A stretch of 6,395 nucleotides of DNA from an uncultured Clostridium sp. (GCA_905192625.1 CAJJLI010000132.1:1-6395); one strand, 5' to 3'; counted from the stretch's first letter, positions 1 to 6,129 are shown. Made by a program: numbers and translations. Notes: generated from the sequence alone by a model not told the origin.

Positions 1-513
1 AAGATAGGTCTTACCACTACCAGTTGGTCCAATCATAAGCATGTTGGATTTTTCAATATCAACATGATCTGCCTCATTTTTAGCAACACGTTTATAATGG
101 TTATAAACTGCAACAGAAATTACTTTTTTCGCATAATCTTGTCCAATAACAAACTCATCTAGTTGAGCTTTAATGATATGTGGTGCCGATATTTTTCTAA
201 TATCTACTACGGATTCTGGCATTTTCTTTGTCTCTTTCGCCTCTTTTGTTTGCTTTTTCTTGATCTTTTGATTTTGTGGAATATCATGTGGCATCATTCC
301 CATAAATGCAGGATTAAAATTCATCATATCTGCATATGGTCCACCATTTTTATTCATAGAATCAAAGGTTTTTTGCATACAATCTGAACAAATGCATATA
401 TCTCCAGGAATATGAATCATCTTGCCAGCTCTATGTTCAGGTCTCCTACAAATATAGCAAATATCTTCATATTCATTTTTTACATCATTATTTTGATCTT
501 TATTATCACTCAT
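1..513 (-). CDS. ClpX-like AAA+ protease ATPase subunit (N-terminal part; gene runs off the left edge)
   Basis: ATP-driven unfoldase of the ClpX family, which normally feeds unfolded proteins into the cytoplasmic ClpP peptidase. My translation gives 171 residues from ATG 513 to the window edge. A ClpX-type zinc finger is formed by C19, C22, C42 and C45 (CYIC and CSDC). The AAA+ domain begins near residue 111, with the family block [15 protein letters not shown] (116-130), then AVYNHYKR, and Walker A GPTGSGKT at 162-169. Walker B, sensor motifs and any ClpP-binding loop lie outside the window. In typical ClpX, Walker A sits near residue 120; here it is about 40 residues later because of a Met/Asn/Lys-rich linker (about 46-108). 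That linker and the diverged finger suggest a ClpX paralogue rather than the housekeeping protein, so no symbol is given. The start is backed by an AGGGG/AAAGG ribosome site at 518-528. Family assignment is firm; paralogue status is inference. Confidence 0.9.
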   Translation of the reverse strand, partial: MSDNKDQNNDVKNEYEDICYICRRPEHRAGKMIHIPGDICICSDCMQKTFDSMNKNGGPYADMMNFNPAFMGMMPHDIPQNQKIKKKQTKEAKETKKMPESVVDIRKISAPHIIKAQLDEFVIGQDYAKKVISVAVYNHYKRVAKNEADHVDIEKSNMLMIGPTGSGKTYL

Positions 514-517
514 ACAA

Positions 518-528
518 CCCCTGCCTTT
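518..528 (-). promoter_or_regulatory. Ribosome binding site of the ClpX-like gene
   Basis: On the minus strand the bases read AAAGGCAGGGG, ending four bases before the ATG at 513. The AAAGG half lies at a more usual distance of about ten bases. Either could pair with 16S rRNA, and both support this start codon. Confidence 0.6.
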
Positions 529-616
529 CAAAATTCCAGTTCTTCTCTATTATCAATGATATACTTCCATCTATAATCACACTATGTGCTCTCATCCATT
601 GCATTGCGCATTTCCC

Positions 617-645
617 ATTATAACGCAAGGCGTTTCATACGGCAA
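617..645 (-). promoter_or_regulatory. Probable sigma-A promoter for the ClpX-like gene
   Basis: On the minus strand a -35 box TTGCCG (640-645) is followed by a 17-base spacer and a perfect -10 box TATAAT (617-622). Transcription would begin near 609-611, leaving a leader of about 97 bases before the ATG at 513. The promoter lies just past the end of the upstream zinc-ribbon gene, so the ClpX-like gene can be expressed on its own as well as by read-through. No clear terminator is visible in between. Confidence 0.7.
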
Positions 646-666
646 GCCCGGCATAAAAGTTTCTCA

Positions 667-1068
667 TTAGCTTTTTTTAATAAATTCTGTACTACACTTC
701 GGACAGCGAATACTGATTTTCCCCTTCCCTCTTGGTATACGTATTTTTTGTTTGCAGCTTGGGCAACGATATATATGATGTGTTTTATTTTCACTCATAC
801 GATATTTTAATTTTGAAATATGATACTTTACACGATTGCAATATTTCATAAATTTCATGTTTTCATTTTGTCGTTTCGTGAAATCCCTAGAAAACATTCG
901 ATAATAACATATAAACAACAAGATCATCGATGCTGCATTTACGTAGATATTACGTAGAAACATATTAAGTACAAGAAATGCAACCGATGTATAAAGGATT
1001 CCCTTGGATAATGCATCTACACCATATCTACCATACATCATTCGTGCTATTTTTTCTCTGAAATTCAT
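667..1068 (-). CDS. Membrane protein with C-terminal zinc ribbon, function unknown
   Basis: A 133-residue protein I cannot name. Residues 1-20 are basic and polar (MNFREKIARMMYGRYG...). Two hydrophobic stretches, about 22-39 and 44-58, look like a membrane hairpin. A basic, Lys/Arg/Asn-rich segment follows (about 60-97). The C-terminus is a compact zinc ribbon with C102-x2-C105 and C122-x2-C125 separated by a basic RIPRGKGK turn. The positive-inside rule would place both termini in the cytoplasm. I chose ATG 1068 over an in-frame GTG at 1119 because the ATG has an AGAAGGGA-type ribosome site just upstream and the GTG has none. The gene has its own probable promoter and lies 153 bases ahead of the ClpX-like gene on the same strand. 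A sensory or nucleic-acid-binding role is possible for the ribbon but not shown. The ORF is very likely real. Confidence 0.8.
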   Translation of the reverse strand: MNFREKIARMMYGRYGVDALSKGILYTSVAFLVLNMFLRNIYVNAASMILLFICYYRMFSRDFTKRQNENMKFMKYCNRVKYHISKLKYRMSENKTHHIYRCPSCKQKIRIPRGKGKISIRCPKCSTEFIKKS

Positions 1069-1077
1069 ATTGAACCA

Positions 1078-1086
1078 TCCCTTCTT
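1078..1086 (-). promoter_or_regulatory. Ribosome binding site deciding the start of the zinc-ribbon membrane protein
   Basis: The minus strand reads AAGAAGGGA about nine bases before the ATG at 1068. The longer in-frame start, a GTG at 1119, is preceded by an A-rich stretch without a Shine-Dalgarno match, so the shorter protein is preferred. Confidence 0.6.
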
Positions 1087-1124
1087 CGCAGGTACAATTT
1101 TTTCGATTCTATTTATCACGTTTC

Positions 1125-1163
1125 GGAGTTATTTGTTTCTTTTTATGGAAATCAAACTACTCC
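1125..1163 (-). other. Possible leader hairpin upstream of the zinc-ribbon gene
   Basis: In the predicted 5' leader, GGAGT pairs with ACTCC (5 bp). After an A-A mismatch, GTTTG pairs with CAAAT (5 bp including one G-U), and a few weaker pairs follow. The stem is imperfect and AT-rich and has no U-tract, so it is not a terminator. It may be fortuitous. Confidence 0.25.
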
Positions 1164-1181
1164 AATTATCTAATATAATTT

Positions 1182-1210
1182 ATTGTAGAACGCTCCTATA
1201 AAAGAAGCAA
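1182..1210 (-). promoter_or_regulatory. Probable sigma-A promoter for the zinc-ribbon membrane protein
   Basis: Minus-strand -35 box TTGCTT (1205-1210), 17-base spacer, and -10 box TACAAT (1182-1187). It sits just downstream of the terminator of the sugar-phosphate transferase gene, as expected for a new transcription unit. The start near 1175 would give a leader of roughly 105 bases. Confidence 0.6.
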
Positions 1211-1243
1211 ATTAATTTTTTCTGAACTTATAAATAAAATATG

Positions 1244-1285
1244 AAAAAATCTGTCACTAAGAAGTAATTACTTTCTAAGTGACAG
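1244..1285 (-). terminator. Rho-independent terminator of the sugar-phosphate transferase gene
   Basis: An inverted repeat at 1251-1285 starts seven bases past the stop codon. The outer 8-bp stem is CTGTCACT with AGTGACAG. It continues through a mismatch and a bulge into the palindrome AAGTAATTACTT. On the minus strand it is followed by ATTTTTT (U-tract 1244-1249). There is no U-run on the plus-strand side, so it acts in the minus direction. Confidence 0.8.
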
Positions 1286-1291
1286 AATAAA

Positions 1292-2713
1292 TTAATAGGC
1301 ATTTTTATTGATAAATCCCTTAAAGAACGTTAAAAATAATATCTTAAAATCAAGTCCTAAGGTCCAATTTTCAATATAATATAAATCACACTCAATACGT
1401 TTTCTTATTGAGGTATCCCCGCGGTAACCATTAATCTGTGCCCACCCGGTTAAACCTGGGCGAACTTGATGTTTTATCATATAACGCGGTATTTCTTCTT
1501 TGAATTTTTCAACAAAATAAGGACGCTCTGGTCTTGGTCCAACCAAACTCATATCTCCCATAAGCACATTAAACAACTGAGGTAATTCATCAATGCTTGT
1601 TTTCCTTATAATTCTTCCAATCTTCGTTACACGTGGATCGTTTGAAGTAGTCCAAGCTTTCTTTTCTTTGCTTTCTGATTGAACTTCCATAGAACGGAAT
1701 TTATACATTTTAAAGTTTTTATTGTGCAAGCCAACACGCACTTGAGAGTAAATGATCGGCCCTGGTGATGTAAGCTTAATTATGATTGCAACAATTGCCA
1801 TAGGTATTGAAAAAAGTATAATTGCAACAATCGCACCAAATATATCAACAATTCGTTTACTTAACTTGTTTAACGTATTGCTCAGTGGTACATTTCTAAT
1901 ATTAATAACTGGCAATCCTTCTAGATCTTCCATATATGGTATCGTAGGAATTATATTATGATAATCAGGAATAAATTTTGTATGTGCCCCTGCTTTTTCA
2001 CAGATTCCAACAATATGCTCTAATTTAGAATACTCGTTGATACTTAGTGCTACAGCGATTTCATCTAAATCATTCTTCTCAAGAATTGCACCTAATTCTT
2101 CTGTTGTACCGATTACTTTTACCTTTTTATACATTGTACCGATTTCCATCGTGTCATCCAATATACCATAAATATGGTAACCCCAATGTGGATTGGCTAA
2201 CAAACGATTGATATAACCTTCTGCTGCATACGAATATCCAACAATTAGTATATGTTTCTGATTCAGGCCTTTTTTCCTCATTTGGTTTAAAACTCTAGAT
2301 ACCAAGTACCTAAATGTCATAGATAAAAAGATATTAACCACAGAAAAAACTGCAAGTAGCGCACGAGATATGTCCCCTTCTCCCATAAGATATAATAAGG
2401 ACATAAATATCAATGCTCCAAGCGTATTCGCTTTTATTAAATTCCATAAATCAGCCCATCGGCTATTTCCACGAAACCGCTTATATAGATTACAAAACAA
2501 ATATACTGCTAAATAGGTTGGTACCAAATACCATAAATACGATGCATAAACTTCTACTTCGTAAAAATTTTCATTTGGGCCCAATGTAAATAATGAATAG
2601 CGATATAAAATACCAAAACGGATATAATAAGCTGATATATATGCAAGTATAATTAAAATCCCATCCACAATTATGTGTATACGATTGAATACTTTTTGAT
2701 TTTCTTTAATCAT
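1292..2713 (-). CDS. Undecaprenyl-phosphate sugar-1-phosphate transferase (WcaJ/EpsE-type polyprenyl glycosylphosphotransferase)
   Basis: Membrane enzyme of 473 residues that should move a sugar-1-phosphate from a UDP-sugar to undecaprenyl phosphate, the first step of a lipid-linked exopolysaccharide or capsule repeat. It has the layout of large monotopic phosphoglycosyl transferases: four N-terminal membrane helices (about 13-32, 57-76, 92-110, 117-136), a nucleotide-binding-like fold starting at HILIVGYSYAAEG (154-166), a hydrophobic segment (about 289-315) leading into SPGP (316-319), then the catalytic domain. Catalytic-domain motifs include KMYKFRSM (335-342), IDELPQLFNVLMGDMS (374-389), VGPRPERP (391-398) and RPGLTGWAQINGYRGDT (418-434). 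D375-E376 match the Asp-Glu dyad known to be catalytic in this family. Length is normal and no key motif is missing. The ATG at 2713 has an AAGGGGAGGA ribosome site seven bases upstream. It has its own promoter and terminator, so it is monocistronic. Sugar specificity (glucose, galactose or HexNAc) cannot be read from sequence. Confidence 0.95.
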   Translation of the reverse strand: MIKENQKVFNRIHIIVDGILIILAYISAYYIRFGILYRYSLFTLGPNENFYEVEVYASYLWYLVPTYLAVYLFCNLYKRFRGNSRWADLWNLIKANTLGALIFMSLLYLMGEGDISRALLAVFSVVNIFLSMTFRYLVSRVLNQMRKKGLNQKHILIVGYSYAAEGYINRLLANPHWGYHIYGILDDTMEIGTMYKKVKVIGTTEELGAILEKNDLDEIAVALSINEYSKLEHIVGICEKAGAHTKFIPDYHNIIPTIPYMEDLEGLPVINIRNVPLSNTLNKLSKRIVDIFGAIVAIILFSIPMAIVAIIIKLTSPGPIIYSQVRVGLHNKNFKMYKFRSMEVQSESKEKKAWTTSNDPRVTKIGRIIRKTSIDELPQLFNVLMGDMSLVGPRPERPYFVEKFKEEIPRYMIKHQVRPGLTGWAQINGYRGDTSIRKRIECDLYYIENWTLGLDFKILFLTFFKGFINKNAY

Positions 2714-2720
2714 TACTTAC

Positions 2721-2730
2721 TCCTCCCCTT
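2721..2730 (-). promoter_or_regulatory. Strong ribosome binding site of the sugar-phosphate transferase gene
   Basis: The minus strand reads AAGGGGAGGA with a seven-base gap to the ATG at 2713. This near-perfect match to the anti-Shine-Dalgarno sequence confirms the start and suggests efficient translation. Confidence 0.8.
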
Positions 2731-2756
2731 ACATAGGACAAACTTCATATGTTACT

Positions 2757-2785
2757 ATCATACAATATAACAATTATTCCCTCAA
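2757..2785 (-). promoter_or_regulatory. Probable sigma-A promoter of the sugar-phosphate transferase gene
   Basis: Minus-strand -35 box TTGAGG (2780-2785), 17-base spacer, and -10 box TATGAT (2757-2762). Transcription would begin near 2750, giving a short leader of about 36 bases. It faces away from the htrA gene across the divergent intergenic region. Confidence 0.6.
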
Positions 2786-2889
2786 CAAATTTATTCTTAA
2801 TTTTTTATTACCAAAATATAGAATATAAGTAAATCTTTCACGGATTCATGATTTTTTAAACTTTTCTTCACACTATATACACAAACTTA

Positions 2890-2898
2890 TGGTAAAGT
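2890..2898 (+). promoter_or_regulatory. Candidate extended -10 promoter for htrA
   Basis: The bases TGGTAAAGT form an extended -10 pattern (TG, one base, then TAAAGT with four of six consensus matches). No good -35 box lies at a 16-18 base distance; TTCACA is upstream but too far (20 bases). The start would be near 2905, giving a leader of about 155 bases that contains the hairpin at 2957-2982. This is tentative; an activator or an alternative sigma factor could be involved. Confidence 0.3.
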
Positions 2899-2956
2899 AG
2901 TAATATCAAGATAAATACGAGTAACTACATGTAAAACTTTCTCATAATTGTTTATT

Positions 2957-2982
2957 GAACTTATGCTTATTGAGCAAAGTTC
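2957..2982 (+). other. Bulged 10-bp hairpin or inverted repeat in the htrA leader
   Basis: GAACTT-A-TGCT pairs with AGCAAAGTTC around the loop TATTG: ten Watson-Crick pairs interrupted only by one bulged A (2963). No T-run follows, so it is not an intrinsic terminator. It lies about 80 bases upstream of the htrA start codon and does not cover the ribosome site. It could be an RNA stability or regulatory element, or a DNA operator for an envelope-stress regulator. Function is unknown. Confidence 0.45.
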
Positions 2983-3046
2983 CCACCAAGAATACTATTA
3001 TAGACAGTTTTTTATAATTTGCAAGAAAAATATTATTATCATAATG

Positions 3047-3053
3047 AAAGGGG
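3047..3053 (+). promoter_or_regulatory. Ribosome binding site deciding the htrA start
   Basis: AAAGGGG lies eight bases upstream of the ATG at 3062. Upstream in-frame starts are an ATG at 3044, which abuts this site and has none of its own, and a TTG at 2948 without a visible site. The 574-residue protein is therefore preferred. Confidence 0.75.
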
Positions 3054-3061
3054 ATTTCTCT

Positions 3062-4786
3062 ATGTCAGAATATAACGATAATATTCCTCAAACTGACAAC
3101 ATGAATAACGGTTCAACCAATAAAGGATATAGTTTTTGGGCAGAACAAGCGGCTACCAAGGACGATGATATAAACAAAAGAACAACTGAGTCAAATTCAT
3201 ATGATGTAAATTCATATTATAATACTTACAACAATAACACATCCTATGGATTTAATTATAATCAAGAATTCCAAAGTTCTAACACAGAACCAGAAAAGAA
3301 ATCTAGAAAACGTATGAGACGTTTTTGTTCTTTTACTGCGAAAGCTGCTATTTTTGGTGTTGTGGCATCCGCAGCGTTTCTTGGTTTTAATTCGATGTAC
3401 TATCATTTAAATCCAGATGCAAAAAGCTATTCCCAAGGAATGCATACTGGTAACTCTATGCTGAACTTAGAACGACCTAGCAAGAATGAAGCCTTGTCCA
3501 CTACTACAGTATCCCAAGGCGTTAAAATTAATAGCTCCGATGTTTCCGCACTCGTTGAAAAAACTATGCCTGCGACGGTTTCAATATCTAGTGTATTTGA
3601 TAATTCCTACTATATGTGGGGCCAACAATACCAACAAGAATCAGAAGGCGGAGGTTCTGGAATCATTATAGGTAAAACCGATTCTGAACTACTTATTGCA
3701 ACCAACAATCATGTTGTAGAAGATGCAAAAAAAATTATTATTAATTTTATCGATAACACAACTGCAGAAGCAACAATAAAGGGGCGAGACTCTCAAGCTG
3801 ATTTGGCCGTTGTATCGGTTGATATCACGAAACTATCAAAGGATACCCTTGAGAAGATAAGCGTTGCAAGTCTAGGTGATTCTGATTCTGTGAAAGTAGG
3901 ACAGATGGTCGTAGCGATTGGTAACGCACTTGGATATGGGCAGTCAGTAACCGTTGGCTATATAAGTGCAAAAGATCGTGAAATTTCAATATCCAACACT
4001 AACAACTCAGTTAGTAAAATGACAGTTCTTCAAACAGATGCTGCCATTAATCCAGGTAACAGTGGTGGTGCTTTGATTAATATGAATGGAGAAGTCATTG
4101 GCATCAATTCCGCAAAGCTTGCGAATACAGATGTAGAAGGTATTGGATATGCAATTCCTATTAGCAATGCTTTACCTATCGTAAACGAATTAAAAGACCG
4201 TGAAATCCTAACTGATGATGAAAAAGGATACCTTGGCATTCAAATAAATAACATTGATAGCGAAATGATTGAATCATTTAACTGGCCAGAAGGTGTATAT
4301 ATAAGTTTGGTTACTGAAGATGGAGCTGCGAAGAAAGCAGGTTTATTACAAGGAGACATCATCACCGCTATTAATGGCGTTAAAGTTACCTCTGCAAAGC
4401 AACTACAAGAAATCGTAACCTCTTATCGTTATGATACTACCGTTAAAGTTACGTATCAGCGTATCAAAGATGGCACTTACCAAGAATATACTGTAGATGC
4501 AGTACTACAAAAAGCTGCAAATACAAGTGTATCTTCAAATGAAAACAATCCATCAGATACAGATAACGCACTAAAAAATGAAGATTCACAAAATAATGAT
4601 AACTCACAAGATAAAAATGGTTCTAATAATAGTGATAACAATTCTAATAGCTATGGCAATGGTTCTAACCAAGGTCAATTAGATAACCAAATACCTGAAA
4701 ACCAGAATCCAAATAACAATCCTTCTGATTCTGACACCGACCTATTTAATGATTTAAACGAATTCTTTAATAGAGTTATGCCTTAA
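3062..4786 (+). CDS. htrA: HtrA/DegP-type serine protease, membrane-anchored, one PDZ domain
   Basis: Envelope protease of the trypsin-like HtrA family that degrades or refolds damaged exported proteins on the outer face of the membrane. Order in the 574 residues: a cytoplasmic Asn/Tyr/Ser-rich region (1-77), a basic patch KKSRKRMRR (79-87), one membrane anchor (about 91-112), a linker, the protease domain (about 158-380), one PDZ domain (about 388-482), then an Asn/Ser/Asp-rich tail. The catalytic triad is complete: H217 in TNNHVV, D247 in QADLAV, and S334 in NPGNSGGAL (330-338). The PDZ carries the carboxylate-binding-loop-like YLGIQI (390-395) and the AGLLQGDIITAINGVKV stretch (426-442). 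The tail (about 487-556) ends in a short amphipathic stretch LFNDLNEFFNRVMP. TNNHVV replaces the commoner TNAHVV, which should be tolerated. At 574 residues it is longer than most HtrA proteins (about 400-470) because of the two tails. It is transcribed alone and ends at a strong bidirectional terminator. Confidence 0.96.
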   Translation: MSEYNDNIPQTDNMNNGSTNKGYSFWAEQAATKDDDINKRTTESNSYDVNSYYNTYNNNTSYGFNYNQEFQSSNTEPEKKSRKRMRRFCSFTAKAAIFGVVASAAFLGFNSMYYHLNPDAKSYSQGMHTGNSMLNLERPSKNEALSTTTVSQGVKINSSDVSALVEKTMPATVSISSVFDNSYYMWGQQYQQESEGGGSGIIIGKTDSELLIATNNHVVEDAKKIIINFIDNTTAEATIKGRDSQADLAVVSVDITKLSKDTLEKISVASLGDSDSVKVGQMVVAIGNALGYGQSVTVGYISAKDREISISNTNNSVSKMTVLQTDAAINPGNSGGALINMNGEVIGINSAKLANTDVEGIGYAIPISNALPIVNELKDREILTDDEKGYLGIQINNIDSEMIESFNWPEGVYISLVTEDGAAKKAGLLQGDIITAINGVKVTSAKQLQEIVTSYRYDTTVKVTYQRIKDGTYQEYTVDAVLQKAANTSVSSNENNPSDTDNALKNEDSQNNDNSQDKNGSNNSDNNSNSYGNGSNQGQLDNQIPENQNPNNNPSDSDTDLFNDLNEFFNRVMP

Positions 4787-4797
4787 AAATAAATCAC

Positions 4798-4848
4798 AAA
4801 ACAAAACAGACTCATGCTTTTTAAACTAAGCTGAGTCTGTTTTGTTTT
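4798..4848. terminator. Strong bidirectional terminator between htrA and the glycerophosphotransferase gene
   Basis: A perfect 17-bp inverted repeat (4798-4814 with 4832-4848), extended inside by GCTT/AAGC (4816-4819 with 4828-4831) after one unpaired T. The outer arm is AAAACAAAAC on the left and GTTTTGTTTT on the right, so a U-rich tail forms whichever strand is transcribed. It lies 11 bases past the htrA stop and 73 bases past the end of the convergent gene, and should terminate both. Confidence 0.92.
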
Positions 4849-4921
4849 AACCTATATTTCTTAAGTCGTTTAAAGACCCGTATTCAACGTTTTAAATACT
4901 TCCAAACCCTTAATAATGTTT

Positions 4922-6109
4922 CTAATACGTCTTTCTATCAATCACTTCTTGAATTTTTTGAGCCACCATACGAGACGCTTTTCCTGTTTCTATTAATTCA
5001 ACTCGATCAAAGAATTCTTCAACCTTTTCAAGATAATCTTCTTCTGAAAAATTCTCTATATTTCTTATTAATGCTGCATCATCAAGTGCGGATGTAAAAG
5101 GCAACTCATCCATTGAGAAATATAAGCCTCTTTCCGTTTTATAGTTTATTAAATCTTTTGTATATAAAAATACTGGTCGTTTCATCATGCTAAATTCAAA
5201 CATTGTATTTGAATAGTCAGTAATTAAGATATCACTGGCACTCATCAATTCATACATATCCGGGTAATTACTTCCGTTCACTAAATCGGCATCGTATTTG
5301 AAGTCATTACTATGGTTTGAGACCAATGGATGTAATCGCACAATAATCACCCATTCATCACCAAAACGTTTATGGACAGCTTTTTGTATTTTTTGAAACT
5401 CCATATTATAAGAATAATTTTCATCTTCACCCCGATATGTTGGAGCATATAATAAGATTTTCTTATTCCTATCAATCTTTAAAGCTACTTTTATTTTATC
5501 CTGTAAATTAAGGTCATTCTTAAATAAGATATCATTGCGTGGTGTACCACATTCTAGAATTGGTCCAGTAAACCAAAATGCTCTTCGGTACATTTGCGTA
5601 CAAAATCTCCCATTAGAAATATACAAATCTGTTAACTGAGAATCCCACTTTGCACGCTTTATATAAGATTCCCCTAAAAAATCCGAGCAATCTCCCTCTA
5701 TTTTCTTTAAAGGTAAGCCTCCGTGCCATAACTGAATGTAATACTGACCTTTGCGCTTTCTAATAAAGGCTTCTTTTCTGTTACTTTCAACCCAAACACG
5801 AGCCGTTGCAAGCGCTTTTATGGCTTTTAAAGAATTTGTTTTCAAAAACTGTACTCCCGACACAGAAGATACTTCGGATGGTGCGTTCGTAATGAAAATA
5901 AGCTCATAAGACAATTGCCTTCTTATGAGCTCTTCTGTAACGTACTTTGCATTGTCTCCATAACCCCAGACATTGCATAGTACTACTTTTCGTTTCTGAA
6001 TGGGATACAATCGAAACAAATAAAAAAAAGCAACAATCCATAAATATCTAAGCTTTTGATAAAGTCTTATCAATGACTTAGGTGTTAACTTTTTTATTTT
6101 ATCACGCAT
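4922..6109 (-). CDS. CDP-glycerol glycerophosphotransferase family protein (TagF/TagB-like)
   Basis: Enzyme of 395 residues expected to transfer glycerol phosphate (or a related polyol phosphate) from a CDP donor to a lipid-linked glycan on the inner membrane face, as in teichoic acid or capsule synthesis. The N-terminus is basic with a hydrophobic stretch (about 21-36, LWIVAFFYLFRLY) that may help it sit on the membrane. The GT-B-like catalytic region has the family motifs QLWHG (126-130), GTPRND (188-193), YAPTYRG (221-227), RLHP (258-261) and ITDYSN (296-301). H129 and H260 correspond to the two histidines known to be essential in TagF. No second domain is present, as is common for TagB and capsule-cluster enzymes. 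I chose ATG 6109 over the in-frame start at 6178 because it has a TGGAGG site five bases upstream and because the longer form would overlap the upstream gene. Only 20 bases separate it from that glycosyltransferase gene, so they are probably one operon, with this gene last. Primase versus polymerase activity cannot be told. Confidence 0.92.
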   Translation of the reverse strand: MRDKIKKLTPKSLIRLYQKLRYLWIVAFFYLFRLYPIQKRKVVLCNVWGYGDNAKYVTEELIRRQLSYELIFITNAPSEVSSVSGVQFLKTNSLKAIKALATARVWVESNRKEAFIRKRKGQYYIQLWHGGLPLKKIEGDCSDFLGESYIKRAKWDSQLTDLYISNGRFCTQMYRRAFWFTGPILECGTPRNDILFKNDLNLQDKIKVALKIDRNKKILLYAPTYRGEDENYSYNMEFQKIQKAVHKRFGDEWVIIVRLHPLVSNHSNDFKYDADLVNGSNYPDMYELMSASDILITDYSNTMFEFSMMKRPVFLYTKDLINYKTERGLYFSMDELPFTSALDDAALIRNIENFSEEDYLEKVEEFFDRVELIETGKASRMVAQKIQEVIDRKTY

Positions 6110-6114
6110 ATTTG

Positions 6115-6120
6115 CCTCCA
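6115..6120 (-). promoter_or_regulatory. Ribosome binding site deciding the start of the glycerophosphotransferase gene
   Basis: The minus strand reads TGGAGG with a five-base gap to the ATG at 6109. It lies in the 20-base gap after the upstream stop codon, which fits translation of the second gene of an operon and rules against the start at 6178. Confidence 0.75.
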
Positions 6121-6129
6121 ATAAAATCC

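Larger units (their letters stand above)
2714..3061. other. Divergent intergenic region between the sugar-phosphate transferase and htrA
   Basis: This is 348 bases of very AT-rich DNA without a convincing gene. The left third holds the minus-strand ribosome site and sigma-A promoter of the transferase gene. The middle (about 2790-2880) is A/T-rich with nothing I can identify. The right part holds a weak candidate promoter for htrA (2890-2898), a bulged 10-bp hairpin (2957-2982) and the htrA ribosome site (3047-3053). The htrA reading frame stays open back to a TTG at 2948, but no ribosome site supports that start. Confidence 0.7.

Noticed and set aside
163..387. Plus-strand 74-codon open frame
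   Set aside because: It lies wholly within the ClpX-like gene on the other strand, has a Trp/Phe/Ile-rich composition typical of antisense frames, and shows no recognisable motif.
592..654. Minus-strand 20-codon frame beginning with Met-Pro-Gly-Leu upstream of the ClpX-like gene
   Set aside because: It lies across the -35 and -10 boxes of the promoter, so most of it would not be in the transcript, and it has no ribosome site.
586..810. Plus-strand 74-codon open frame
   Set aside because: It overlaps the 3' part of the zinc-ribbon gene and the ClpX-like promoter on the opposite strand, with no ribosome site or known domain.
1069..1119. N-terminal extension of the zinc-ribbon protein from a GTG at 1119
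   Set aside because: There is no Shine-Dalgarno sequence before the GTG, while the internal ATG at 1068 has a good one; the stretch is better read as leader.
1752..1961. Plus-strand frame inside the sugar-phosphate transferase gene
   Set aside because: Antisense shadow of strongly conserved coding sequence, with no independent signals.
2948..3061. 38-codon extension of HtrA from a TTG at 2948
   Set aside because: No ribosome site precedes the TTG, the hairpin at 2957-2982 falls inside it, and the ATG at 3062 has a well-spaced AAAGGGG. The residues do not resemble an HtrA N-terminus.
4030..4239. Minus-strand frame inside the HtrA protease domain
   Set aside because: Antisense shadow over the conserved catalytic serine region, with no ribosome site or motif.
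4540..4740. Possible tandem DNA repeat in the Asn/Ser-rich tail of htrA
   Set aside because: AAT/GAT/TCT codons recur but no fixed repeat unit is seen; it is low-complexity coding sequence rather than a tandem repeat array.
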